A stretch of DNA of 40,152 bases, taken from positions 1 to 40,152 of the forward strand of contig CALBAK010000004.1 in the NCBI GenBank assembly GCA_937926445.1. Direction: 5' to 3'. Made by a program: the position numbers and the translations under genes. Source of the stretch: an uncultured Alphaproteobacteria bacterium. GTDB lineage: Bacteria; Pseudomonadota; Alphaproteobacteria; Geminicoccales; Geminicoccaceae. The number at the start of each line of letters is the position of its first letter. Within the stretch, counting starts at the first letter, position 1. A model generated the notes under the pieces. It made no database searches. It was not told the origin of the DNA and saw only the letters and a program-made list of their open reading frames with translations. Below, in pieces: positions 32,888-40,152 of the stretch.

Positions 32888-32896
32888 GCCCCCGGG

Positions 32897-32915
32897 CCGG
32901 CGGCCGCACCGCCGG
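32897..32915 (+). terminator. Hairpin 1 after rpsU
   Basis: CCGGCGG (32897-32903) and CCGCCGG (32909-32915) form a perfect 7-bp stem with loop CCGCA, 10 bases after the rpsU stop. No T-run, as is usual at this G+C. Confidence 0.55.
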
Positions 32916-32936
32916 TCAACCCGGTTACGAAACACC

Positions 32937-32954
32937 CCGGCGGCCTTCCGCCGG
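32937..32954. terminator. Hairpin 2 after rpsU, same stem as hairpin 1
   Basis: CCGGCGG (32937-32943) and CCGCCGG (32948-32954) with loop CCTT repeat the stem of the hairpin 22 bases upstream. Two tandem hairpins may terminate rpsU or protect its 3' end. From here to about 33190 no gene is visible. Confidence 0.45.
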
Positions 32955-33189
32955 CCGACCCGCTTCGGCACGCCGCCCTCGGCCCCGTGCCGGCCGCCGA
33001 ACCGTTCGCACCACGTGGCATAGGGGATCGGTTCGCCCCGACGACGAGGGCCGCTTTCGACCTGCTCGACAGGCACCGGGCGCCGTGCCCGTCTTCGCAT
33101 CGTCTGGCCGAAGCCTCGGCTCTTGGCTGCGTCGAATCTGCGCGTCCCGAAGTCGCTCGCGCGTACCGGCGCTCCTCGCGCGCGCCGCG

Positions 33190-33625
33190 GGTCACGGCCT
33201 CGGCCGCGGATCCGGTGGAAGCGGCCGAGAAAGCCCTCGAGCCGCTCGCTCGAAGGGTTGCGGAACAAGAGGTCCGGTGGCCCCCGCTCGACGGTGCGGC
33301 CGCGGTCCATGAACACCTCCCGGTCGGCCAGCTCGCGCACGAACACGAGCTCGTGGCTCACGACCGGCATGGTCGTGCCCGAAGCCGCGGCTCCTCGATC
33401 GCCGCCAACACCTCGGCCACGAGCTCGGACTCGAGGGCCGAGGTCATCTCGTCGAGCAGCACGAGCTCGGGCTCCATGGCCACCGCCCCGGCGATCGCCA
33501 CCCGCTGCTGCTGCCCGCCGGAGAGCTGGTAGAGGTAATGGTCGCGCCGCTCGGCGAGGCCGACCCGCTCGAGCAGCGCTCGGCGATCGCCCGCGCCTCG
33601 ACCGCCACGTCCGCCTCGATAGCGC
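33190..33625 (-). pseudogene. Decayed polar amino acid ABC transporter ATPase (GlnQ/AapP-like)
   Basis: Reading the minus strand, about 33575-33390 encodes [20 protein letters not shown], then [20 protein letters not shown] and [20 protein letters not shown]: the signature motif, Walker B and D-loop of amino acid ABC ATPases. After a frame change at about 33380-33395 the C-terminus resumes as [20 protein letters not shown], then EVFMDRGRTVERGPP and ERLEGFLGRF. A further frame change near 33585 is suggested by [10 protein letters not shown] in another frame. The N-terminal third with Walker A is missing. Conserved residues are changed (IARA to IAGA, DEPTSALD to DEMTSALE). The gene cannot make a working ATPase. 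Confidence 0.85.
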
Positions 33626-33689
33626 AGACGGGCGAAGCGGCCCTCGAGCGCCGCGCAGAAGGCGCCGAGCGCCAGCACCCCGGCCCACT

Positions 33690-33955
33690 CGGCCGGGAGT
33701 CGATCGTGAACAGGGCGAGCCCGTAACTGCGAAAGCGGAGCGGGAAGGGGAACGCGATCCCTCGCACGAGATCGACACCGAGCCGCACCAGGAGCCGCAC
33801 CGGCCCGATGCCGTAGGCCGGGACGATCGCGATGCCGCCCGGGATCGTGCCGAGGAGGAACGTCCAGAGCGCGAGCTCGGCCGTCACGAGCGCGCCGTTC
33901 GAGAGCACGTGACACGCCGTGGAGAGCTCGCTCCAGAAGCTGCGTTCCCTAGCCG
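33690..33955 (-). pseudogene. Fragment of amino acid ABC permease, N-terminal part (HisM/GlnP family)
   Basis: The minus-strand frame gives [20 protein letters not shown] and [20 protein letters not shown], matching the first helices and the VDLxRG(T/I)P segment of HisM/GlnP-type permeases. Then [10 protein letters not shown] leads into a frame break near 33700. The EAA loop and later helices are absent. It follows directly after the C-terminal piece of another permease, as in an Aap-type operon with two permeases. Confidence 0.7.
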
Positions 33956-33961
33956 GATCGG

Positions 33962-34195
33962 CGCGCAGCGCCACTCCACCAGCCGCAAGAGGAGGGCGAG
34001 CGCCCGGGAGAGGGAAAGGTAGAGGGCCGAGGCGACGAGCCGGGCCTCCGTCACCCGAAGGGTCTCGGCGTCGATCCGGTGGGCCGCGAAGCCCGGCTCG
34101 ACGACCGGGATCGCGGTCGCGAGCGAGGTGCCCTCGACGCCCGAAATCGGGTCGTGCGCGATCGCCGGCCGCCCGGTCCGCGGGATCACCGGAAG
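33962..34195 (-). pseudogene. Fragment of a second amino acid ABC permease, C-terminal part
   Basis: The minus strand encodes GTSLATAIPVVEPGFAAHRI and TLRVTEARLVASALYLSLSR, then ALALLLRLVEWR. This matches the KDTSL...AQTL...YLALS...RRLERR end of AapQ/HisM-type permeases. The EAA loop and all earlier helices are missing. The order SBP, permease end, permease start, ATPase preserves the ancestral operon. Confidence 0.7.
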
Positions 34196-34379
34196 GACCG
34201 ACCCGAATCGGCCGCGGCCGAAGCCCGATCGCCCCCCGCTGCTTCGGACCGGTGCCGCGGGATCGTGACGGTTCCGAAGCGGAGCCGCTCGCGAGCCGAC
34301 ACCGCACCGTCGAGCGAGGTCGGACGACCCGGATCGAGCGCCCTCGCAGCTCGCTCCGGCATCCGACCCTGTCCGGAAG

Positions 34380-34990
34380 AGATCGCGGTCGCGGTGCGCG
34401 CGCCAGCGGATCGCCGACCGGTCGGCGAGATAGGCGTCGCTGCGGCGCGCATCGAGCGTCCGCAGGCTCGTGCCCGGGCTGTCAAACGGGTCGACCTCGG
34501 CCGACGGCAGGGCCTCGTGCACCCTCGCCTCGACGAAGACGATCCGCATCGCGCCCACCCGGAGGTTCGGGCCCGCCGCGAGCGCTTCCCGGAAGTTCTC
34601 TCTTGCCCTGCCCCAGGAGCAGCAAGCCCACGCCCGCGCGACAGCAGGGGACGCGAACGCGACATGCCGGGCGCGGCCCGGGGAGCACCGTCGTCCACGG
34701 CACGACCGGGCCGACCGTGTCGCTCACGAGGCTCGGGATGCGGGCATCCGAACCCCGGGTCACGAACGCGACCGCGTTCGGATCGCGAACGGGCTCTCGG
34801 CGATTGGTCGGGCGAGGTCGATGTCCATGCCGACGAGCTCGCCCGTGGCATCGGAAAAAGCCCGGGGGCGGACCGGTCGAGGCCCGTGGCGAGGATCGGT
34901 TCGCCGCGCTTCGAGGCCCGGTAGAGCTCGCTCTCGCTCACGTCCAAGGTCCGCGCCTGCGCGCTCCACGCTAAGGCGAGCCCGCCCGGG
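34380..34990 (-). pseudogene. Decayed periplasmic amino acid-binding protein (SBP_bac_3 family)
   Basis: Segments on the minus strand in at least three frames line up with an SBP_bac_3 protein. About 34985-34870 has LALAWSAQARTLDVSESELY, then RGEPILATGLDRSAPGLF. About 34870-34770 has FSDATGELVGMDIDLARPIA. About 34763-34695 has VTRGSDARIPSLVSDTVG. About 34550-34390 has MRIVFVEARVHEALPSAEVD, then LRTLDARRSDAYLADRSAI. The order is right but frames change and stretches between them are lost. This would be the first gene of the ABC operon. Confidence 0.75.
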
Positions 34991-35259
34991 GCCGCGCCCG
35001 CCGCTTCCGGCGCGGCGCCGAGCCCCGTGATCCCGCGGCGGGCGAAGCCGCCCGTCGAACCGTCTGTCGCGCTCGTGCTCGTCTCCTCCCGGACCCGCGG
35101 TCGGCCGCCGCGACGAGCGGCGGTGCTCGACCGGTCGAGCCGCACACGGGGCGGCGGCCGCGCCGAGCAGGGCGACGTGCGGCCGCATCCCCGCCATCTC
35201 GCGGTTGCACAACGGCGCCTGCCCGGCGAGAGTGCCCGGCTGACGCGCGGAGGACACCC
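34991..35259. other. Intergenic region before the Urt-like operon
   Basis: No gene is visible. It should hold the former promoter of the decayed transporter and the promoter of the binding-protein gene at 35260. A TTGCAC at 35214-35219 has no convincing -10 partner. GGAGG (35249-35253) is the ribosome binding site of the next gene. Confidence 0.5.
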
Positions 35260-36435
35260 ATGGACACGACCCGACGCCGGGCGCTCGCCGGCGCCCTCGC
35301 CACCACCGCCCTCGCCGCCGCTCCGCTCGCCGCACCGCGCCCGCTCGGCGCCCAGCCGGCGGCGGTCAAGGTGGGGGCGGTGTTGCCCTTCTCGGGCGGG
35401 CTCGAGCTGTTCGGTCAACAGGCCCGCCTCGGCCTCGAGCTCGCCGCCGCCGAGATCAACGCCAAGGGCGGCATCCTCGGGCGGCCGGTCGAGCTCCTCT
35501 TCGAGGACAACAAGACCGACCCCAAGACCTCGGTCGAGAAGGCCTCGCGGCTCGTCGCCCGCGACGAGGTGCTGGCGATCTGTGGGCCGATCACCTCGAG
35601 CGCGCGCGACGCCATGATCCCGACCATGGCGCGCGGCCGCACGCCGCTGCTCTACGCCACCAACTACGAGGGTGGTGCCTGCGGCCGCTACGTCTTCTGC
35701 TTCAACACCGTGCCGAACCAGGAGCTCGCCAAGCTCGTGCCCTATCTCGCCCGCACCAAGGGCACGAGCTTCTACTGCTTCGGCGCCGACTATGTCTGGC
35801 CACAGAAGATGTTCGCGCACGCCGAGAAGCTCGTGGCCGGGCTCGGCGGCACCATCGTCGGCAAGGAACTCACCCCCTTCGGCGTGAAGGAGTTCGCACC
35901 CGTCATCCGGCGCATCGAGGCCTCGGGTGCCAAGGTCCTCCTCTTCGCCCTGCCGGGTGCCGACGGCATCACCTTTATCCGCCAGGCCGAGGACCTCGGC
36001 CTGTTGCAGAAGCTCACGGTGGGCTTCCTCGGCTTCTCCGAGGCCTATCTCGGCGCCTTCGGCCCCGGCAAGGGCCAGGACATGTACGTGGCGGTGCCCT
36101 TCGTCGCCTCCTCCGAGGCGACCGGGCCGCGCGACTTCGTCGCCCGGATCCGCGCCCGCGCCGGCAAGGAGACGGTGGTCTCGCATTACGTCATGACGCA
36201 CTGGCTCGCGCTCACGGCCCTCGCCCGGGCGGTCGAGAAGGTCGGCCGGATCGACCGCGAGGCGGTGGTCGAGGGGCTCGAGGGCCTCACCGTCGAAGCA
36301 CCCACGGGACCGGTGACGATCGGTGCCAAGGACCACCACGTCACCCTCGCCATGTTCCTCGCCCGGACCGAGGGCGACCGCCTCGTCACGGTCGAGGCGC
36401 TCGGGCCACAGGCACCCGAAGCGGGCTGCGGCTGA
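35260..36435 (+). CDS. Urea/short-chain amide ABC transporter substrate-binding protein (UrtA/AmiC-like)
   Basis: The 391-residue protein has a twin-arginine-like signal (MDTTRRRALAGALATTALAA) and a type I periplasmic binding fold. VKVGAVLPFSGGLELFGQQA, INAKGGILGRPVELLFEDNK and ICGPITSSARDAMIP begin the N-lobe. YATNYEGGACGRYVFCFNTV and SFYCFGADYVWPQ resemble UrtA/AmiC more than leucine-binding LivK. Substrate is likely urea or a small amide, but a branched-chain amino acid cannot be excluded. ATG at 35260 has GGAGG 6 bases upstream. It leads an operon with two ATPases and two permeases. No urease is adjacent. Confidence 0.88.
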   Translation: MDTTRRRALAGALATTALAAAPLAAPRPLGAQPAAVKVGAVLPFSGGLELFGQQARLGLELAAAEINAKGGILGRPVELLFEDNKTDPKTSVEKASRLVARDEVLAICGPITSSARDAMIPTMARGRTPLLYATNYEGGACGRYVFCFNTVPNQELAKLVPYLARTKGTSFYCFGADYVWPQKMFAHAEKLVAGLGGTIVGKELTPFGVKEFAPVIRRIEASGAKVLLFALPGADGITFIRQAEDLGLLQKLTVGFLGFSEAYLGAFGPGKGQDMYVAVPFVASSEATGPRDFVARIRARAGKETVVSHYVMTHWLALTALARAVEKVGRIDREAVVEGLEGLTVEAPTGPVTIGAKDHHVTLAMFLARTEGDRLVTVEALGPQAPEAGCG

Positions 36436-36459
36436 GCCGGGGGCGGCGGAGGAGCCGGC

Positions 36460-37173
36460 TTGCCTACCCCCCTCCTCGAGCTTCGCCACCTGGTCAAGAG
36501 CTTCGGTGGCGTGCTCGCCGTCGCCGGTGCCTCGCTCGAGGTCGAAGAGGGCCGGCTCTTGGCGCTGATCGGCCCCAACGGCTGCGGCAAGACCACCCTC
36601 TTCAACCTCGTGACCGGGATCGAGCGGCCGGAAGCCGGCTCGATACGCCTCGCCGGCCGCGAGATCGGCGGCCTGCCGCCGCAGGCTCGCGCCCGCCTCG
36701 GGATCGGCCGCACCTTCCAGGTACCGGGCGTGCTCGCGGCGCTTTCCGTCCGCGAGAATCTCGAGGTCGCGGCCACCGCTGCCGGCCGGCCGCGGGCGGA
36801 GGTCGCCCATGCGCTCGAGCAGGCGGGTCTCGGCCGCTTCGCCGAGCGGGCCGCCGGGACCCTGCCGCACGGCCTGCAGCAGCGCCTCGAGCTCGCCATG
36901 GTGCTGCTGCAGCGCCCGCGCCTCCTCCTGCTCGACGAACCCACCGCCGGCCTCGAGCTCGGCGAGAGCCTCGCCGTGGCGGCTCGCCTCCGCCGGCTCG
37001 TCGCCGCCGAGGGGATCGCGGCCCTCGTGGTCGAGCACGATCTCGCCTTCGTCCGTGCGCTCGGTGCCGAGGTCGCGGTCATGCTGCGCGGCCGGATCGC
37101 CGCCCGCGGCCCGTACGCCCGGGTCGCCGCCGATCCAGACGTACGCGCCGCCTATCTCGGAAGCCGGGCCTGA
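36460..37173 (+). CDS. ABC transporter ATP-binding protein (UrtD/LivG-like)
   Basis: The 237-residue ATPase has Walker A GPNGCGKTT (38-46), Q-loop RTFQVP, Walker B LLLLDEP (155-161) and H-loop VEHDLAFVRAL. The signature is LPHGLQQRLELA (135-146) instead of LSGGQ. UrtD proteins commonly have LSHGQKQWLEI, so this is a further drift, and the second Gly and Gln are changed. It should pair with the UrtE-like subunit. The start is TTG at 36460 after GGCGGAGGAG. The last base of its stop codon is the first base of the next ATG. Confidence 0.9.
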   Translation: MPTPLLELRHLVKSFGGVLAVAGASLEVEEGRLLALIGPNGCGKTTLFNLVTGIERPEAGSIRLAGREIGGLPPQARARLGIGRTFQVPGVLAALSVRENLEVAATAAGRPRAEVAHALEQAGLGRFAERAAGTLPHGLQQRLELAMVLLQRPRLLLLDEPTAGLELGESLAVAARLRRLVAAEGIAALVVEHDLAFVRALGAEVAVMLRGRIAARGPYARVAADPDVRAAYLGSRA

Positions 37174-37871
37174 TGCTCGAGGTCCGCGGTCTCGTCGCCG
37201 GCTATCGGCCCGGTGCGCCGGTGCTCCTGGGCGTCGACCTCGAGCTCGCCCCCGGCCGGGTGCTCGCCGTGATGGGCCGCAACGGCGCCGGCAAGAGTAC
37301 GCTCGTCAGGGCGATCCTGGGCCTCGCGCGGCGCGAGGCGGGCACGATCCTCCTCGAGGGTCGGTCCATCGCCGGCTGGCGGACCGATCGGATCGTTCGG
37401 GCCGGTATCGGCCTCGTGCCGCAGGGCCGCGGCGTCTTTCCCGGCCTCACGGTCGAAGAGAATCTCCGGCTCGGCGGGCTCGGCCATCGCCGCCCGCTGC
37501 CGGCCGCCGCGCTCTACGCCCGCTTCCCCGTCCTCGCCGAGCGGCGCGACCGCGATGCCGCGAGCCTCTCGGGCGGCGAGCAGCGCCAGCTCGCGATCGC
37601 TCGGGCACTCGCCGCCCGCCCCCGCCTCCTCCTGCTCGACGAGCCGAGCGAGGGAATTCAACCTTCGCTGGTCGAGGCGCTCGGCGAGACCCTGGCCGAG
37701 CTCGTCGCCGTCGACGGCATGGCGCTCCTCCTCGTCGAGCAGAGTCTCGAGCTCGCCGCCCGGCTCGCCGACGAGTGCCTGGTGCTCGAGGACGGTCGCG
37801 AGGTCGATCGGATGAGCGGAGCCGTGCTCGCCGACGAGCCCGCCCGGATCGAGCGCCATCTCGGGCTCTGA
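37173..37871 (+). CDS. ABC transporter ATP-binding protein (UrtE/LivF-like)
   Basis: The 232-residue ATPase has Walker A GRNGAGKST (35-43), LVPQGRGVFPGLTVEENL, signature LSGGEQRQLAIARAL (132-146), Walker B LLLLDEP (152-158) and EGIQPSLVE. The EGIQPS segment is characteristic of UrtE. It overlaps the preceding gene by one base (TGATG), and the permease gene follows two bases later. With the canonical signature here and a degenerate one in its partner, the two nucleotide sites are probably unequal. Confidence 0.92.
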   Translation: MLEVRGLVAGYRPGAPVLLGVDLELAPGRVLAVMGRNGAGKSTLVRAILGLARREAGTILLEGRSIAGWRTDRIVRAGIGLVPQGRGVFPGLTVEENLRLGGLGHRRPLPAAALYARFPVLAERRDRDAASLSGGEQRQLAIARALAARPRLLLLDEPSEGIQPSLVEALGETLAELVAVDGMALLLVEQSLELAARLADECLVLEDGREVDRMSGAVLADEPARIERHLGL

Positions 37872-37873
37872 GC

Positions 37874-38728
37874 GTGCCGACCGTCTCCCTCCTGCTGCTC
37901 GATGCGCTGGGCCAGGCCCTGGGCCTCTTCCTGGTCGCCTCGGGACTCGCCCTGACCTTCGGGCTTCTCGGTGTGATCAACCTCGCCCATGGCGAGCTCT
38001 TGCTTCTGGGCGCCTACACCCTGCTCGCCGCGGAGCGGGCCGGGCTCGGCTTCTGGGCCGGGCTCGCCCTGGCGCCGCTCCTCGTCGGGCTTCTGGGCCT
38101 CGCCCTCGAGCTCCTCGTCGTCCGCCGTCTGCGCGAGCGGCCGCTCGATACACTGCTCGCCACCTGGGCCGTGGCCCTCGTGATCCGGCAGACGATCGTC
38201 GCTCTCTTCGGCCCGGCCGCGCACACCGTGCCGCCGCCGATCTCCGGCAGCGTCGAGCTCCTCGGCGTCCCCTATCCCGCCCATCGGCTCCTGGTCATGG
38301 GCCTCGCGCTGCTCGTGGGGGGACTGCTCGCCTGGCTCCTGCTCGCGACCCGGCTCGGCCTCGCGATCCGCGGCACGGTCGCCGACCGCACGCTCGCCGC
38401 CGCCTCGGGCCTCGCCGTGCGGCGGCTCGATGCCACCGCCTTCGCGCTCGGCGCCGCCCTCGCCGGACTCGCCGGTGCCGCGACCGCCCCGCTCGTGAGC
38501 GTCGATCCGCAGATGGGACTGGGCTTCCTTCTGCCGGCCTTCCTCGCCGTCCTCGTGGCCCCGAGCGGCGGAGCGGCCGGCACGATGCTGGGTGCGGGGC
38601 TCGTGGGCGGCGGCGAATCGCTCGTTGCGGCGTTCGCCTCGCCGGTGGTGGCGCAGCTCGCCGTGCTCGCCCTCGCGGTCGTGCTCTTGCGCCGGGTCGC
38701 CGGCCGCCGGCTCCGCCGCGAGCGCTGA
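37874..38728 (+). CDS. ABC transporter permease (UrtB/LivH-like)
   Basis: The 284-residue membrane protein reads LLLLDALGQALGLFLVASGL, then TFGLLGVINLAHGELLLLGA, the standard LivH/UrtB opening. About eight helices follow, with the coupling region LGLAIRGTVADRTLAAASGL and LDATAFALGAALAGLAGA. The start is GTG at 37874, two bases after the UrtE-like stop. Confidence 0.9.
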   Translation: MPTVSLLLLDALGQALGLFLVASGLALTFGLLGVINLAHGELLLLGAYTLLAAERAGLGFWAGLALAPLLVGLLGLALELLVVRRLRERPLDTLLATWAVALVIRQTIVALFGPAAHTVPPPISGSVELLGVPYPAHRLLVMGLALLVGGLLAWLLLATRLGLAIRGTVADRTLAAASGLAVRRLDATAFALGAALAGLAGAATAPLVSVDPQMGLGFLLPAFLAVLVAPSGGAAGTMLGAGLVGGGESLVAAFASPVVAQLAVLALAVVLLRRVAGRRLRRER

Positions 38729-38741
38729 GGGAGCCCACCCC

Positions 38742-39713
38742 TTGAGCCGCGAGCCGCTCCTGCCCGCGCTCCTCCTGTGGACCGCCCTCGCCCTTCTGCC
38801 GTTCGCCGCGCCGGCCTGGCTGCTCGCGCAGCTCGCCCAGTACCTCGCCTACGGCTTGCTCGCGATGAGCCTCGCCTACGTCTGGGGCCAGGGCGGCCTC
38901 CTTTCCTTTTGCCAGGCGCTGTTCTTCGGTGCCGGCGCCTACGCCTTCGCGCTCGCCGGGCTCGGCCGGCTGCCGCTCCTGCCGGCCTCCCCGGGCCTCG
39001 GGCTCGTCCTCGCCGTGCTCGTGCCGACCGCCCTCGCCCTCCTTTTGGGCCTGCTTCTGGTCGGCGCCCGGGTGGCGACCGGGCCGGCCTGGGCCGTCCT
39101 CACTCTCGTCCTCGGCGTGATCGCCGAGCGGCTCGCCGTAGCGAGCCCCTTTCTCGGCGGCTCGAACGGTCTCGCGGGCCTACCGCCTCTGGCGCTCCCC
39201 CTTCCCGGGCGCACGCTCGAGCTGCTCGACCCCTTGCCGACCTACCTCGCCCTCCTGCTCGTGGCCGCGGCAGTCCAACTGGGCCTCGCCCGGGCGATCG
39301 CGGCCCCTTCCGGGAGCCTGTTGCGGGCGGTGCGCGAGGACCCGCTGCGGGCCGCCCATCTCGGCATCGACCCGACGCGGGCGCGGCTCCGCGCCTTCAC
39401 CCTGGCAGCGGCGGTCGCCGGGCTCGGCGGCGGCCTGTTCGCCGCCCAGTTCGGCTTCGTGGCGCCGCCGCTTCTGGGCCTCGGGCTCTCGACCGAGGTC
39501 CTGGTCTGGGTCGCGGTCGGCGGCCGCGGCTCACCGCTCGCGGCACTCCTGGGCGCCGTCCTCGTCAAGACGGTCGAGGGGCTGCTGGGCGAGTGGCTCG
39601 GCGCCGGCTGGCCGCTCGCCCTGGGCCTCCTCCTCCTGCTCGTGGTCCTGCTCTTCCCGCGCGGGATCTTCGGCGGGCTCCTCGCCCGCCTCGCCGGGGC
39701 ACCGGACCCGTGA
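38742..39713 (+). CDS. ABC transporter permease (UrtC/LivM-like)
   Basis: The 323-residue permease begins MSREPLLPALLLWTALALLP and has YLAYGLLAMSLAYVWGQGGL, LSFCQALFFGAGAYAFALAG, LLRAVREDPLRAAHLGIDPT and STEVLVWVAVGGRGSPLAAL, all typical of LivM/UrtC. The start is TTG at 38742 with GAGGGAG 8 bases upstream. Its stop overlaps the GTG of the DUF1289 gene. It completes a five-gene transporter in the order binding protein, D, E, B, C rather than the common A, B, C, D, E. Confidence 0.9.
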   Translation: MSREPLLPALLLWTALALLPFAAPAWLLAQLAQYLAYGLLAMSLAYVWGQGGLLSFCQALFFGAGAYAFALAGLGRLPLLPASPGLGLVLAVLVPTALALLLGLLLVGARVATGPAWAVLTLVLGVIAERLAVASPFLGGSNGLAGLPPLALPLPGRTLELLDPLPTYLALLLVAAAVQLGLARAIAAPSGSLLRAVREDPLRAAHLGIDPTRARLRAFTLAAAVAGLGGGLFAAQFGFVAPPLLGLGLSTEVLVWVAVGGRGSPLAALLGAVLVKTVEGLLGEWLGAGWPLALGLLLLLVVLLFPRGIFGGLLARLAGAPDP

Positions 39714-39913
39714 GCGCAGCCGAGCGGTCCGGCACGGCGGGCGACCTGCCTTCCCCCTGCATCGGGGTCTGCCGGCTCGACCCCGACCGGCGCTTCTGCC
39801 TGGGCTGCGGCCGCACCCTCGAGGAGATCGCCCGCTGGCGCGACGCCTCGCCGGCCGAGCGACGGGCGATCCTCGCCCGCCTTGCCGCCCGGCGGCGGAA
39901 CCGGTCCGACTGA
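39710..39913 (+). CDS. DUF1289 four-cysteine protein
   Basis: The 67-residue product has PSPCIGVCRLDPDRRFCLGC followed by GRTLEEIARWRDASPAERR, the full DUF1289 motif with four cysteines (C-x3-C-x8-C-x2-C) and the (G)RT-EI-W segment. This suggests a small zinc or metal site. The function of the family is unknown. GTG at 39710 overlaps the permease stop (GTGA), so it is translated with the transporter, although DUF1289 genes occur in many contexts. Confidence 0.9.
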   Translation: MSAAERSGTAGDLPSPCIGVCRLDPDRRFCLGCGRTLEEIARWRDASPAERRAILARLAARRRNRSD

Positions 39914-39937
39914 GCCGGCCCCGCCTTCGACCGCCGC

Positions 39938-40152
39938 TCAGGCCTCGACCAGCCGCGGCAGGGCGCGGGCCTGCGCCACCCAGTCCGCGACCTCCTCGGG
40001 AGTGGGCGATCGCCGGGCGAGACGGTCGCTCGTGTTGAGTTCTTTGAGCCGCCGGTGCAGCACGACCGGGTCCTGGCGAGCGAGTGTACCGACGTCGCGC
40101 ACCCCGAGGTCTTCGAGCATCATCCCGAACACCGCACCGATCCCGTTGATCC
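39938..40152 (-). CDS. DUF4332 domain protein, C-terminal part (runs off window)
   Basis: The minus-strand frame is open to the window edge and reads INGIGAVFGMMLEDLGVRDV, then GTLARQDPVVLHRRLKELN and TPEEVADWVAQARALPRLVE. This is the helix-hairpin-helix DUF4332 domain (GIG then LxxLG). The start lies beyond the window. An internal GTG at 40132 is in frame but cuts the GIG motif. Its role is unknown; such domains may bind DNA. It converges on DUF1289 across a 24-base gap. Confidence 0.8.
   Translation of the reverse strand, partial: INGIGAVFGMMLEDLGVRDVGTLARQDPVVLHRRLKELNTSDRLARRSPTPEEVADWVAQARALPRLVEA

Noticed and set aside
1-40152. CRISPR arrays, insertion sequences, prophage, attachment sites
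   Set aside because: No regularly spaced repeats, transposase motifs, terminal inverted repeats or phage proteins were seen anywhere in the window.

Overview
This is a very GC-rich window (by eye around 70% G+C or more) that reads as a chromosomal segment of an alphaproteobacterium. The evidence is the divergent fliL-fliM-DUF6468-motE / flgF-flgG-flgA-flgH flagellar block, COQ9 and peptide deformylase next to rpsU, DUF1289 and DUF4332 proteins, and a short PutA without the ribbon-helix-helix domain. A Rhodospirillales- or Geminicoccales-like lineage would fit, but that is inference. Over half of the genes start with GTG or TTG, and rpsU appears to start with CTG.

Layout. 1-174: remnant of a short-chain dehydrogenase (SDR). 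213-815: GSH-dependent isomerase of the HCCA/DsbA type. 816-2937: 2.1 kb with no recognisable gene. 2938-7377: leucine/isovalerate catabolic operon mccB-liuC-mccA. 7943-11880: putA coupled to a prepilin peptidase. 11852-12592: atypical SDR on the minus strand. 12642-19049: a CHASE2 nucleotidyl cyclase, a FecR-TPR-outer-membrane-barrel fusion, then three small Cys-containing peptides that share an IGGD-x2-C signature. 19140-23389: inositol catabolism, iolD-iolE divergent from iolG. 23390-25005: another 1.6 kb without a gene. 25006-31190: flagellar block with a sigma-54 promoter ahead of flgF. 31322-32887: COQ9-def divergent from rpsU. About 33190-34990: a decayed polar amino acid ABC transporter operon on the minus strand. 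35260-39713: an intact urea/amide-type (Urt-like) ABC transporter, followed by DUF1289 and a partial DUF4332 gene.

Most promising for new biology: 14997-19049. The secreted or surface FecR-TPR-barrel protein is followed by three GTG-started mini-genes with near-identical ribosome binding sites. Peptides 2 and 3 share C-x2-C-x11-CC-x8-C-x4-C with exact spacing but have unrelated N-termini: one is a signal peptide, the other a soluble 68-residue leader. Several shared residues use different synonymous codons, so the conservation is at the protein level. The CHASE2 cyclase directly upstream is a plausible inner-membrane partner. I do not recognise the peptide family.

The metabolic genes are ordinary salvage and catabolic pathways (leucine, proline, myo-inositol, urea or amide uptake). 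Several pathways are incomplete locally: no liuA or liuE, no iolB, iolC or iolA, no urease. Their partners must be elsewhere in the genome.
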